Part shown: piece after piece, positions 1-13,100 of the stretch | Layout of the letters: each line of letters begins with the position of its first letter | Numbering within the stretch: position 1 is the stretch's first letter | Assembly (NCBI GenBank): GCA_014526335.1 | Contig: JACTAT010000059.1 | Coordinates: 4,301,312-4,365,311, forward strand | Direction of reading: 5' to 3' | Source of the DNA: Chrysaora quinquecirrha | Lineage: Eukaryota; Cnidaria; Scyphozoa; Semaeostomeae; Pelagiidae | DNA: 64,000 nt | The notes under the pieces: model-generated | Told to the model about the DNA's origin: nothing | The model's input: the letters and a program-made list of their open reading frames with translations, nothing else | The model's database searches: none | Translations under genes and position numbers: made by a program

Positions 1-181
1 GTCAAACATAAACTTTTTTGTTTGTCAAGTTATACTTTAATGTCTGGCCCACTTATTGCAGAAACTCTGCCTATTTTGTTTTCTGACGTGGCCAAACGAT
101 CAAACATTGCTTTAAAAAGCACATTTCGAATGTTTCGCAAACATTTGATATTTTGGCCAGGGCCAAAGTGAGATGCTACCA
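1..181. repeat. MITE family A (TIR GGCCAAACGATCAAACATTG), cut by left edge
   Basis: Ends at about 181 in TTTTGGCCAGGGCC and contains GTGGCCAAACGATCAAACATTG. The same palindromic family recurs at 1139-1354, 3763-4035, 37727-38003, 56313-56569 and 57395-57807, with right-end fragments near 6104-6142, 6988-7035 and 58599-58700. Confidence 0.75.
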
Positions 182-344
182 ACCTGTCTCACCCAGGCAT
201 TCCACACAAGAACTTGCTTCTTCTCGTCCTGTAAAATTTTGATAACATTCCTCAATTAGGAATATATAAAACTTTATCAAGCTTTTAGATATGGACTTCG
301 ACTCAGGATCGCATAATCCTGCCCATTTTTTTCGGAATTAGGGC

Positions 345-540
345 CTGTTCATATAAGCCCGTTTACCTGGCCAGCCCACTAAGCTAGATCTCACGTAATC
401 CACAATCTCCATACAGAATTCAATCCTGTTCATATGAGAAAGCGGGCTGGCCCGGTAAGTGAGATCTTGCTTGAGCAGTGGCGAGATCTCGGCAGGCAGA
501 CTGAAAATTTCTCATATGAACACTCCATCCCACTTATACT
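345..540. repeat. Foldback repeat with GGGCCTGTTCATAT termini
   Basis: AGGGCCTGTTCATATAAGCCCG at the left is mirrored by CTCATATGAACACTCC at the right, with a second internal CTGTTCATATGAGAAAGCGGG. A related right part occurs at 48045-48180 (CATATGAACAGGCCC). Confidence 0.55.
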
Positions 541-961
541 GTGCCTCGTTCGAGGTCTCTTGTCCCAGAGGAGGCACTCGGGCAACGTAAAAAAGGGAGG
601 TCCATCTGAAAAATCAGTTTACACCCAAAATTATAGGCCTGATGAACTGGGAATCATCGTTCTGATATCTGCAGATGGTGTCACCGTGTCGCATTCGTAA
701 TGATTTTTCAATAAATTTCACCTAAATCTAAACGATAGTCAACAAACTATTCAAATATCATTACCGAAAAATCAAGAAGAATCTGCACCCCCAAAATTAT
801 CGGATGGACACCTCATATGTTAGGTGCTTGAATGATCCCCCTGGGTCGTTGGTTCATCTACTTCTGAGATTCTTGCGACTGGCTCTAGATACTCAATTTC
901 ATCTTCATCTTCACTTTCTCTCTTTTAAGATACATTTGTAATAAATAAAAAAGTTGATTAC

Positions 962-2481
962 CATATTGATTATTTGTTTCAAACCAAGATCCACTGTGAC
1001 TCCGATAGCGTCATTGTAATTCTTCACTGGTCTTTCGTTAACGGAATAATTCATAAGCAGTCTTTCAAGTAAAACACTCTCGCCACCACTTCCACATACC
1101 ACAAGCGCTAAAAAAACAAACCCCCAACGCAAATTTTAGGTCCTGACAAAACGACCAAACATTGTTTGCAAAACATTTGCTTGTCAGAAAATGTTACCGT
1201 TCAACCACGTCCCATAAAAACGCTTTAAATGTTTTCGTTCGAATCTACCAGAACATGCTTTTTAACTTATTTTAAAACATTATGCAACCAAAATGTTTTC
1301 TTAAAGCGAATTTCAAATGTTTGACAAACAATGTTTGATCGTTTTGGTAGGGCCTTGAAAACTACTTTGCAAAACGTCTGTAGACGTGAAGCTCTGGTTC
1401 AGAAACACACTGCATAAGTTTAAGCTTGTTTTTAAGAACGGTAAGTCAAAAATCAACCCAGAAATAAGAAATATCGAGACTGTTTGTGTCAGACTGAGAA
1501 AGAAGCTGAATGTTGTTCAAAGTGTTCTGTATTCTTGCATCAAATAATCCTCCACTTTGAGTTTCTTTAACTAGGATTTTTAACACAGAAAGCTACATAC
1601 GAGTTCAATCTTTAAGTTCGAGTAAATTAGAAAAGTTTTATTCGTGGGAAGTGTTAAAAGAAACTATGCAGGAAACATAATTGCTTTGTTACACTTTTTT
1701 ATAAGAATTTTATGTCCAGCCTCGATATTCCTCAGAAAAGTTCGTTTTTAGGCTGAATTCGCGAGAAAATGGTCCAACGATAGAAAAATTTAGCCCATTA
1801 TGATAACAAGAATGTGATCCTCTGTTATGAACATCGATGAAAAATCACACAACTGTTGGAAAATGAGATACAAATTTGCGAGCTGAGGCTGTGCAATGTT
1901 CTTTTAATTTTCTTGAAAATAGGAGGATTACTGAGCTTGAATATTCTTATAAACATTATTCTTATAAAAAGAAATAAAAGTGCCAAAACCTAACAAATCT
2001 GGAGTTGATTATAGCTATAGCCATAGTAGAAACCTACAGCTAAAGTTGGTTTTTTTTTATCATCATGAAAACTATAAAACTAAAATATAAAACTAACAAT
2101 AAACTCAAAGTAAGTTTTAATATGATGGATTAGAGGTGAAGAACATCCATTATCGAGCCACCTCTAACCAATCATTGTATATTAAACGGGTAAATTTCAA
2201 CAAAATTAAAGCTCTTTAAATTACAACAAATACAAAGTTCAAGGCCGAGCAACTTGTTTCATCGTACGACGGGTTCATTTGAAACGATTTGTTTGAATCA
2301 TAAAACGTACAGTAGCATCTAAAATCATCTTGTTAGCTAAAGTTGGTTGACCAAAGTGATAAAAATGGGTCTTAGCTATGAAAATGTGTATATTGTGATA
2401 ACGAAAAGAGAACTTAATATACTTACTAGAACTTATGCAAAATAAAGTAATCCACACTAGGACTGCCTTTGTAAACTCCAT
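962..2481 (-). CDS. Cys-loop (nicotinic receptor-like) ion channel subunit, 5' part only
   Basis: Two coding exons are visible: exon 1 at 2427-2481 and exon 2 at 962-1107. Exon 1 starts with ATG and encodes a hydrophobic signal peptide (MEFTKAVLVWITLFCISS); it ends in phase 1 at a GTAAGT donor. Exon 2 follows a T-rich acceptor ending TAG and ends in phase 0 at GTAATC. It encodes an N-terminal ligand-binding domain segment with the family pattern LLERLLMNYSVNERPVKNYN and DLGLKQIINM. The exon phases and exon 2 content match those of the complete receptor gene at 7116-14230, so the two look like tandem paralogues. The Cys-loop and membrane segments should lie beyond the left edge; I could not find a third exon in 1-961. 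Receptor family is well supported. Ligand and subunit type are unknown. Confidence 0.75.
1139..1354. repeat. MITE family A copy
   Basis: Starts GGTCCTGACAAAACGACCAAAC and ends AATGTTTGATCGTTTTGGTAGGGCC, inverted to each other. It lies in intron 1 of the left-edge receptor gene. Confidence 0.75.
1375..2426. other. Intron sequence with no recognised feature
   Basis: AT-rich intron 1 of the left-edge receptor gene. No exon, known repeat or RNA gene was seen beyond the MITE ending at 1354. Confidence 0.4.
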
Positions 2482-2877
2482 CGCTTCAAAATGAAAGTTG
2501 CTTTGATATCTTCTTCAAGAACGTTTCAGCGTCTTCTTGCGTACGTAAGCAGGTCCAGCGTCTTTCTTGGAGTAAGAATTCTGGTAAACATTCCGATTGT
2601 ATTTGAAAAAGTTTTCAAGTATCACAGCATGAGAACCAAGAACCAATTAAAGAAGATGATTGAGTTGTTTTCATTGATAAAGAAGATATTACTTGAATTG
2701 TTGAATTAATTAACGAAACAAAGCAGGTTCAAAGTAATCTTGGAAGCGAGAAGGTCGTCAATGAATGTACTGTAAAGGTTATTGCAGTGTGCAGGTCTTC
2801 TGGTCTTGCATAACTTCTGTGTGGAGCACATGTTCCATTCAATGTACATGCAACATTCCATGTGATTCTATGCAGCA

Positions 2878-3128
2878 TACACTTTTTTTAATAAGCAACG
2901 TGACTACCGGTCCAGCCCTCGAAGTTGCTTAACGTATCTGGTCTTTCAGCCCTCACAGAATGACTGGGTACCCCCTAAAAACTCTTTTTTGGCTCCTTCA
3001 ATGCTGTTCAATGTAATTGACAAGTTTGCAATGATGTATTGTATAAAAATAGGGATGTCAACAAAAACTTTGAGCAAATCTCAACCCTTAGTTGCTTATT
3101 GACCAGTTGCTTAATTAAAAAAAGTGTA
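2878..3128. repeat. MITE family B (TIR ACTTTTTTTAATAAGCAAC)
   Basis: Left end CACTTTTTTTAATAAGCAACG and right end GACCAGTTGCTTAATTAAAAAAAGTGTA are inverted. Near-identical copies lie at 12087-12330 and 18928-19172, a diverged one at 8588-8960 and a fragment at about 15519-15620. Confidence 0.8.
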
Positions 3129-3762
3129 GCCCCCTCTGCTTCTCATTCATGAACAATTTCTATGAACAATGTTAATGTTTATAAATTCGATAGTCTATAT
3201 TTGGACAATAGGCTATATGACTCACGCTAACGAACCCAAACATCTATAAACAGCACACCTCCATACGTGGAGAATAGCACTCAGATTTACCTTGACTTGA
3301 ATGGTTTTATTTTTCACTTTTTTAATGGCCAGTATCGTTGACACGAATTGCTTGCTTGGATGTGGGTTGTTACTTTATCTTGTGGTGGGTTACTATGGTT
3401 GGTGTCGTGGGTTTGTGGTGGCGTTCCCAGAAAGAGGGTAGGCATATGGTGGGTTATTATGAAAGCTTGTATGACGAGCCGTTGTAATGATACGATGGAG
3501 GATGTTTAGTTTTAAACGTTGGCTGGCTTTGGAAGGTACCCTCAGACAGCTCAGAAAAAGTTTGGGAATTGGAATGATTTCAATTAATTTTATTGCGAGA
3601 ACCATGATCTTTAAAAAATCCCAATCAAGATACGGGATTAATTTACCAATTTTTATCAGAAACCTGTCATTGTCGCGCAATTTATTTGCTGAATTTTGGA
3701 GCAGTATGTAGTCAATTTTTCTTCTCCGTCAAACGAGATTAGGACGACAGATCAAGATCAAT

Positions 3763-4035
3763 GTAAGGCTTTGCCAAACGATCCAGCATTGTTTGTTAAA
3801 CATTGGTGATTTGCTTTATAAATAAAGTTTGGCCGTTTGGCCACATCACTAAACCTCTGCTTGACGTATTAAATGCGATCGCAATGTTTTTTAAACTGTT
3901 TAAAAAACATGTTTTTGCTTCAAGACTTTTTGCAAGCATTTTTTTGCAACATGGCTAAACGGTAAAACATTTGCCTGACAAACAAATTGCAAATGTTTGA
4001 AAAACAATGTTTGGCCGTTTGGCAAACGGACAAGT
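3763..4035. repeat. MITE family A copy
   Basis: GGCTTTGCCAAACGATCCAGCA at the left and AACAATGTTTGGCCGTTTGGCAAAC at the right are inverted to each other. Confidence 0.7.
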
Positions 4036-4144
4036 TTTTTCTGCACCGAAATTCATTTCTTAGTTAAAAGCAACTTACATACAGCAAAAACCTCTTAAAA
4101 ACGAGCAGCAGTCCGTTATATGGAGGTTCCACTATAGTTAAAAG

Positions 4145-4745
4145 ACCTTTTCAAAGAGGCCTAGGACGGGCGTGACATTTTTCTGGAAATGGTAGATATT
4201 TCCAGTAAAGGAATCCTCTCCCCATGCAACACCTGGAATAACGGTCGTTTCAGGAGATGTTGTGCATCAAATTTTACTTCAAATTCACGTTTGATTCGAA
4301 TAAATGTGAAAGAAAGGCTTCAAATCCCACCATATCTGCTCAAGGTAACATTTAATAAAGTATTTCCCTGTTTGTAAGTTCCTTGTATCTCGTCGTATCT
4401 TTCCTGAATTTCTGCACATGTTTTCAACATTTATAGTTGCAGATTCCTTTACTGTCTTTTTCTTCTATTTTTGTGAGTTTGGAGCAAAATTTGCTTAACT
4501 ACCTTTCCTATAGCGACCGTATTCCGTCGTTGCACACTGAGAGAATTTCCTTACTGGAAATGTCTACCATTTTCCAGAAAAATGTCGCGCTCGTCTCAGG
4601 TCTCTTTGAAAAGGTCAATTGTCGCAGACCCTTTTCTCTTTTTGTCTCCCATTATTCGTGAATTTGCGTAGAAGATCCACTTCCTCAAGATATCCACCAT
4701 CTTCCTGAAAAATTTCATACCGATCTGGATCCCTTTAAATGGTCT
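4145..4745. repeat. Foldback family C (GACCTTTTCAAAGAGG ... CATTTTTCTGGAAAATGG)
   Basis: Inner arms read CATTTTTCTGGAAATGGTAGAT and, inverted, CTACCATTTTCCAGAAAAATGT. Related copies lie at 22735-23372 and 31567-32027, with a fragment near 23800-23880. Confidence 0.65.
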
Positions 4746-4749
4746 GTTA

Positions 4750-5225
4750 CCAACTTCTTTGTTCGGGACAGCGGCATCAGACCCCTGTCCGTGGGGTTCG
4801 TACCCCTCTGTTAAGCCTAAGTATAAGTTAAGAGGTGATGGTTATATCAATTTCAGTATCTTATTGACCTTATTGTATATAACTAAACAAGATGAAAATA
4901 AATCGATAACATTATCTGGAAAGGATAACAGTGTCTTCGATCAGACAAAAGATTACATTACAGCACAATAAAATCCTAAATCTATTGCTTCTCCATGCGT
5001 AGATTCTATCAAATTCTTAAATTCTTAATAACATATTCCACAGTACTATAGAAACCTTCTGATTAAGACGATACATAACAGTTGTTATTTCTTAAAGAAG
5101 AAGCCATCAAAATGATAAAACCTGACAACAATTACCTTTGTTGTTTCTCAGTTCAATTTATTAAAATTTCATGTTTCAGCTGCTTGGCTAAGGCATATTT
5201 ATGACAAACAATTCTCTATAACTGA
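4750..5225. other. Intergenic, nothing recognised
   Basis: AT-rich sequence without a supported gene or repeat; the 70-aa frame starting at 4759 has no recognisable content. Confidence 0.35.
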
Positions 5226-5812
5226 GGCCCCCCAAGGGAGTTGCCAAATCACGCGATCACGCGCAATTTGTCGACGATTCACGCAATCACACACGATAAA
5301 ACTTCATTTTCACGTGCATAAAACTTCAGGCGTTGCTCCCCGAAATTCTAAACAGGACCAATATTCAGGATGTTTAATGGTAAAATGGTTAAATGATGGT
5401 TAAATTTTTTAATTTAAGCAATATTCATAATTATTATAAGAAGATGTTTAATTTCATATATCTAAAGGATTGGCTTTGAAAAATTCTTTCCACGACGAGT
5501 TTGTAACAGGGAACACACAAAATTAAGATTTTAGGGGACTTAATTAATTCATCTTATAAGAGAATGACAGAAATATAGTTAGCTGACAATGCTCGATGGA
5601 TAAAAGGGCATTCCTGCATTCAAGCAACCTCTCAATTATGTCGCCAATACTGTAAATCACGAAATCACAAGCATTAGCAAAGCATTTCACGCGACACGCA
5701 GAAGATTAGATTCACGTATTCACGCGCAAAAATTTCTCGTTTCACGAAATCACGCATGAGAAATGGTCCAATAACGCATCAGGCAGAACTTCTTGGGGAG
5801 CCTGTATAACTA
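5226..5812. repeat. Repeat family D (ends GAGGCCCCCCAAG / CTTGGGGAGCCT)
   Basis: Rich in ATCACGCG and GTGAATC words. A reverse-oriented relative lies at 30937-31440 in UNG intron 5. The ends form a short inverted repeat. Confidence 0.65.
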
Positions 5813-5876
5813 ACACCCCGACCACATGAAAGACTTTTGAAGTATCTGAGTCGTAGTTATCGCTACTGAGTTAAAG

Positions 5877-6075
5877 ATGGGCGCAAACAGTCATTGTTTG
5901 CTAACATGTTGACTGAAAATAGGACAACATGTTGGTATGGTTTGCCATACCATCACAACTCTTGAGATGTTTTGGGATGTTGTTGTCATATACTCTGTAA
6001 ATAATCTTACATGGCCAAAGGCAGCAGCTGTTTCTTTGCAGCCGTGCCAGCATGTTGGCACGGTTTGCGCCAAGC
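5877..6075. repeat. MITE family E, short copy (GGGCGCAAAC ... GTTTGCGCC)
   Basis: Contains GCTAACATGTTG and CAGCATGTTGGCACGGTTTGCGCC. Longer relatives lie at 13390-13745 and 63176-63745. It is followed directly by a family A right-end fragment. Confidence 0.65.
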
Positions 6076-6667
6076 TTAAGCTGCTGGACGCTTGAAATAG
6101 TTGAACGATCTATACAATGTTTGATCGTTTGGCCAAGGCTTAAGTCTGTTGGTTTTGTGATTCATTAAATTCTTCGTGAAGAATTCCTATCGTGGATGTG
6201 TTTCCATCATGAGCATTCGACCATTTATTGCACCAACTAAAATCAAATGAATTTATGACGTTATTTGCCTCTTCAATTGGCGCGAAATTTTGAAATTGCA
6301 GGATGCTTAGTCAAGAACTGAGGTGCTTCTGGTGCAAAATGCATGATTTAATGGATCGTGCGAGAACCACAATAATAAGATGCAAATTAATCGATAAATG
6401 TGTACATTTTGTTATATACTATATGTTTGAAGGCAATTCATATTTCTTCGTCTGAGGATTTTAATTAGAATGGTAATACAATATTGTTCATCCTTGCAAG
6501 ATAAAGTGCTTAACTTGCATACTATCAAACATAATTCAAAGTACTATACTTGCTGCATGGTCCATACTAAATGCATTTTACATTACAACTACAAACTTTT
6601 TACATGTTACATTCCAAAATATACTTGCAAACTACTAAACATCGTGCTCAAAAGATTGTCAAAATTA

Positions 6668-6985
6668 CTTTGAATTGTTTCAAGCTGTTGTTTTAAATTG
6701 TTTCAAATTGTCTTAAACTGTTTTAAATTGTTTCCAATTGTTTCCAATTGTTTCAAATTGTTTCAAATTGTTTCCAGTTGTTTCCAATTGTTTCAAATTG
6801 TCTTAAACTGTTTTAAATTGTTTCAAATTGTTTCAAATTAATTTCAATTGTTTGAAGTTGTTTCAAATTGTTAAAAATTGTTCAAATTGTTTCAAATTGT
6901 TTCAAATTGTTTTAAATTGTTTTAAATTGTTTCAAATTGTCTCAAATTGTCTTAAATTGTTTGTAATTGTTTCACGTTGTTTGAA
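6668..6985. repeat. Tandem 10-bp repeat (TTGTTTCAAA)n
   Basis: About 30 imperfect copies with variants TCAAATTG, TTAAATTG and TCCAATTG. The 10-bp period with phased A/T tracts is expected to curve the DNA. Confidence 0.9.
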
Positions 6986-7115
6986 CAAAGTTTCCAATGT
7001 TTGATGAACAATGTTTAATCGTTTTGCTAAGCTTTTTGGTTTGACTGACTGATAGACATTATAGCTTTGCATTGTTCAGCTGTACTTTACAATACTCCTC
7101 GTTCGAAACAGCCAT

Positions 7116-10100
7116 TCACAGAGTGATACGGGGAGCTGAAATGAACACATATGCTAAAGTAGCGAATATAGTTGTTACAAATAAAACAATACAAAGTCTA
7201 TCCAATGTCGCTGCTGCCAATTTCCATTCATCTGAATTCATCTCCTGTTTCTTCTTTAGCATCGTTGCGTTTGAGATTATCTCCAAGTTCTTCAGCACTG
7301 CCTTTTCCCACGTGTTGTTCTGCAATTTCGTCGTGTTTTCATTCTGATCAATGTTGTTTATTTTTTTGTTTTCCTTTGCGTTGTTGGCATGAACTCCGTT
7401 GTTTGTAAGGCTCCCTAAAAATCAGTCAAATAAGTAAAGTGGCCTACCTGGTAACTCTTATCTACCATATCAAGCTAATATCGTAGCCCACCCTGACAAG
7501 CGATACCCACTGCATTGAGGGGCAATTCACTCTGCAAAAAGGCGTACGAGATTTCCATTAAAACAAAAGGACTTTCAAGGGATTTCAGAGAAAACAATAG
7601 GACTTCCAGCAAAGGTGTACGAATTTTCAAGGAGTAAATTGCCCCTCGCACTGCATCATGCGAACGACAGTGGCGTAACGGAGACGCTCGGTGCCCGTAG
7701 GAATTTGATAAATTGGGGCCCTTATGCAGGGAAGGCGAAGCGAAATGAGCTTTACTGAAGGGGGCATGGAGTAATAGAAAAATTGATGAAAACATGCCCT
7801 TTAAACATTGAAAAATCCACATTCATGTCCCCTGGTTAATGACTGTTTATGAGATGGCATTAGAACCCTTTTTCGCCAAATAATTATAATAATATTTATA
7901 TTGCAAAAAAACGCAATATGAAAAATTTGTCGGGGACCTTTTTGGTCGGGTCGGGTGGTCAGGGGCTCTTAGTTCTTGAATTAAGGGAGCCTAAACTGCG
8001 TTACGCACTACTAGAGTACTAGTTCTTTGTCTTGGTAAATACTTTATCTTTTAACCTTGATAAATGCTCATGAAATACCTTTATTTATTTTTGCAGCATT
8101 CTCGGAGGAAATCTTCACTTTCTTATGGCATCGAAACGCCCTCTTCACATACTCAAAACTGAACAATTTTCTGACAAACTCAGAAGGAGGCTGGCCTCTT
8201 GAAGCCCAAGATATCACCACACAATTTGCAACCAAAGCGATTCCAATTTCGAGCATCACTGCTGTTAAGAACTTCTGCAACAATGGAAACACCTCTGAGG
8301 TAGGTGGGATTTGATCTGAAATTATCATCATGAAAACAGCCAGTGATAGCAGGGTTGTTATGACTAGGCCAACTCGCTCTCCAGAGTCTGGTGGCAGGCC
8401 GAATGATAGAAAGGCAAGGAACGATATTAAGGTGCTCGGTACAATCGTATTCATGAGGTAGAATCTCGCCAGACGCCTCAGATGTATAGTATATTGCAAT
8501 TCTGGGTACGGCTCAGGGCAGCATGGGTAACGCTTCTCTTTTTGCTTCACGTTGAAGCCTAGAAGGAAAATAGGGGTGGTTAGTAATAAAGATACACGCA
8601 GTTTTTTTTGTAAGCAACCGCTTATAAGCAACCAAGATGTAGAAGGCCTTAAACTTTAAGCAACCTATAGTACCACAGAAAAAAAACCTAAGCAACATCT
8701 TAACTTTCAATAAAGTCTCTATATGGTAACAATTACACGGTACTTCTTGACTGATGTCATTTATATTCTTTCTTTACTGTATACTAGGTATTCTAGCATT
8801 ATGTTGCATAAAAAGCTATAGGATAACTCCAAATTTTGCTGTTTTCTAGCCTCTATACTATTCTTAGGGCAAAATATACACCTAAAATTAAGCAACTACT
8901 AAGCAACTTTTGCTACTAAACTTTGGCCATAAGAAGTCCAAAAATAGGCAAATTTTTGAACTAGACCCGAGCGAAGTTGTTTATAAAGAAACTGCTTGTA
9001 GCAGAGCTACAGCACCCTAGATAGTCCTAGCCAGGTTAGATTGCTTCTTAGGGCCCATTCGGGGGCCCATTTCAACGATTCCCTTTATGGATTCCTTGAT
9101 GTATGGTTCGCTTTTCGTTCCTTGATTCCGCATTCTTGCTTTAAATATGCCTATGCTCTATTCCAATTCCGTTGCTCCCCATTCCTCCCTTTTCGCCATT
9201 CCTACTCCTTGATACCAGTCATTCTGTGAGGTCTGAAAGACTAGATATTTTTCGCAGCTTTGAATGATGAACAAGAACTCCAGTTGTTTATTTAAATAAA
9301 GGTGTAGTTTCCCTTGCGAGCATTCTATGGATAATTGCTTTATAGACCGATTCACCGCCAATCGATATAAGTAATATGCGCTTTGACTTACTCATAAGCT
9401 TGAATTCTCCACTTGCAGAGTAACTTGATAAATCTCCCATTTCGCTTCGGTTTGTGATGTTCACTTGTAAACCATGATAGGCCCATGACGCAAAAACCAT
9501 GTGACAATACTGGTCATCAAACGGAAAGTAGGTTACGTCCATTTTACAAACGCTTTTCAGAATGTGTGGACTGAGCCATACAACTAGGCCGTTTGAATAC
9601 ACTGTAGCTTTAGTTTTGCTTTCAATATCAATGCCTTTGTAGTTTTCTTGGGCTCTGTAAGAGAGGAATTGAAGGAGATAATCATTTTTGTTTTTATCCC
9701 CCGGGTAATGTATGTGCAGTACATGGGCACAGTGCAGTGGAGGATATTCAGTACAGTGGAGGGATATCATCAGTACGGTGGAGGATATTCAGTACAGTGG
9801 AGGATATTCAGTTCAGTGGAGGGATATCATCACTACGGTAGAGGGATATCATTAGTACAGTGGAGGGATATCATCAGTACAGTGGAGGATATTCAGTACA
9901 GCGGAAGGATATCATCAGTACAGTGGAGGGATATCATCAGTACAGTGGAGGGTTTTCAGTACTATGGAGGGATATCATCAGTACGTTACAGTCAGTATTG
10001 AAAACCCTCTACCGTACTGATGATATCTCTCCACTGTACTGATGGTATCCATCTCCTGTACTGAATATCCTCCACTGTACTTCACACGCTCCACTGTTCT

Positions 10101-13100
10101 TCACATACATTACCCGGGGTGTTTATCTAAGAGGTGAGAGCGTTTGAGCTGAGTAAAAAATTGATTTGCTTTGGGACTTTCAAACCTATCAAATTAAGGA
10201 AAGGTAAACTCCACAGATGGTAAGACATTTCTCAACCAAACACAAAACATCAGAATGCGTTCTTTTTGGACTTCTATCTCTTCTGAATTCCGGAAAAGGT
10301 AGACTTCGAAGGCTTCCGATTCAGGACCCCATAAAACCCCGCCTTTTCTGAAAAACGGAAGACTTTAGAGGAGTTGACTTAGAAACAATTTCTCCGCGAA
10401 GTCTGTGAAAACTTCCAGCTCTGGAGTCAGGGAAATTTGGAGCATCAAAATTCTCAAACTTTCCAGAGGGTTGTTAAAAGGAACAGGCTTTCAAATGATC
10501 TCTCGGAAGTCTCCAGGAAAATGAAGACGCAGAAAAAGACGATAGTTGATTTAAGCAGATTTGAAAATGTTTCGAATTCGTTTCAAGGTTGTTCGAGTAC
10601 GTTTCGATTTGCCTTTACGAAAACTTGAATAAAAAGAATTATCTATGCGAAGTCTGGAGTAGAAGATTCAGAAGGCCGATAATATGAAAAATATAACGAC
10701 ATCAATGATCAATATCAATACCTTCATAAGCGGAGGTCCTTATAAGAGCGGGGAATTGGAAAATGAGAGAAAAGGAGTAAAGTTAGACTTACTTCCCAAG
10801 TCCCTAACTTTCGCTCACATTGAATTGAATTGATGTTGTTGTTGTTCGCTTCAGTTAGATTGAGCGTCCAGCAATTCAACTCAATAGCGATAAATGCGAC
10901 TCATGTAGTACGTCTAGGCAAGAGTCTGAGGGTAAAATCTGAGGCAAGAGGGATCCGTCACCCGACAATCAATGCCAAGACTGGTTTTCGAAATGGCCAA
11001 AATCAGAGTTCTGTCTCTACGCATTAAATAACTAGAAATTTACGTACGTGTTGTAGAGCCGAAGATCTGGTTTCCATATCCAAGATGCATCTAATCTTAG
11101 AACGTTAATGTTTTCGAATTCCGATTTATTCCATCTTAGAAATTCATCATCCCAGTACTGTAAGAAAGAAATCCACATTCGAAGGACACGGAAATGTCTG
11201 AACGTTAAATCTATATATTGAGAAGCAAGTTAATAGATCACTTATGAGAATGCTTTGACTACTTCAAGCTTCAGTTAGTAGAGTTGCTCCGAGTCTTCCC
11301 TTAGGGACCCTTACTTCCCCCAAAAGCCCCCCTCTTACGTCTCAGAATCAGTGTAGAGGAAATTGTTTCAACACTTCAGTTTGAAATTGCGCAGTAAAAC
11401 ACTGACTTACTCCGTTGAGACTCACAATAAGGGCCCAATAAGGGCAAACCCTTTGCAACACCAGAAGGTTTAGAGATGCAATATTTCCAAACCATGTGGT
11501 GTCTCTCCAAAAATTCAAGGTTTGCAAGTTTCTTTGGCATAAATAGGAAGTGCAGTATATTGAAAAGTGTATGCAAACTAATGTTAGGTTTGTAATTCAG
11601 TATATTCAAAGGCATATGCCAGGATTTTCCGTGAGTTTCATTACCGCTTGTGCATGTAGAATGGTGTGACAGCATTTGCAAAGTAAACATGGACATTAGA
11701 TTTCTTTTTAACAAACGTTACGTTGGTATATGGCTGGAAATTTCTCCAGTTCGTCATTATCAAGGCACTATAACACACCCTAGCTTCTGTCTACACTTCA
11801 TTGGACTTTGTATGCGCTAAAATGGAAATTTACTGCTTTAAACTGTTTTCATACAATTATTGTATTTATGTATTTACAAGTGAATCACTTGCCTGACGAA
11901 TCCATACATTCGTAGTTATAATCTGATTCCTTTCGTCCTGCGAAAATCAATTTTTTGCAAATAGAGTGAGAATATTTCATTTGCTCAAGAAAAAAAGTGA
12001 GAAAACATATCCAACCTTACAGTTTGCTATATCTTTCTATAAGAACGAGAGCATTAGTCTTAAGAGATTTTACGAGATTGTGTTGTGCACTTTTTTTTTT
12101 TAATAAGCAACTTGACTACCGGTCCAGCCCTCGAAGTTGCTTAACGTATCTGGTCTTTCAGCCCACACAGAATGACTGGGTACCCCCTAAAAACTCTTTT
12201 TCTGGCTCCTTTCATGCTGTTCAATGTAATTGAAAAGTTTTCAATGATGTATTGTATAAAAATAGGGATTTCAACCAAAAATTTGAGCAAATCTCAGCTT
12301 TTAGTTGCTTATTGACAAAAAAAAAGTGTATTGCTGGACGCTCAAACTACTGTAGGGTTGTTGTTGTTGTTGTTGTTGCTGTTTGCGAAGGTTGAAACTC
12401 TTGTAATAAGTCAACGAGAACAAAAACAGCTGTGAATTCTAACGAAATGCTAGTTTGAGTTCACACTTCGTTTCGGTTATAGCTCAGAAAAAGCGAATTT
12501 TAGGTCGACCACTTAGCTGTATGTTCTTATTGATTTTATGGACTGGGGCATTTACTTTGAAAGAAGATAAATGCTAGGCAACCATTGGCGTACTCAGAAG
12601 GCCAAAAGGGCGTGGTCAAATAAAATTAGGGCGTGTGCGTAAGAAAAAATTAAAAGTCCTAGCTTACCGCATTTCTACATTATACATTTGGGCCATAAAC
12701 AAAACCTACGTATGTTGGTGATCTTTGGAGGCACGACAGCCCTCATGCCCCCCCCCCTTGGCTACGCAACTGTAGACAAACCTCATAGAGTTGATCGTGT
12801 TTTTTTATGAGACAATTTCTATCACGAAATCGTGAATTGAAGAACGACCTTATACTATATTGACTATTTAGTTTAAGCATTGACTATGGTTTAAGATCAT
12901 GAGAAGCTAGACAGACAATGTTTGAAGGTTTCTTCATAGAACTAAACTCACCACATCAAGTATTTGCTTCAAAGCAATGTCAAATCTCAGTTGTACTGTG
13001 GTGGAGACATTATGAACTGGCCTTGCTTTCATGTTGTACTTATGGAAGATTTTCTCAATCAGTCTTCCTTCAACAGTTTTGCCTGTAAGTTATAAGTACC

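Noticed and set aside
8057..8314. 85-aa plus-strand ORF
   Set aside because: Antisense shadow of receptor exon 6.
9648..10042. 117-aa repeat-peptide ORF
   Set aside because: Produced by the tandem units of the foldback element in receptor intron 4.
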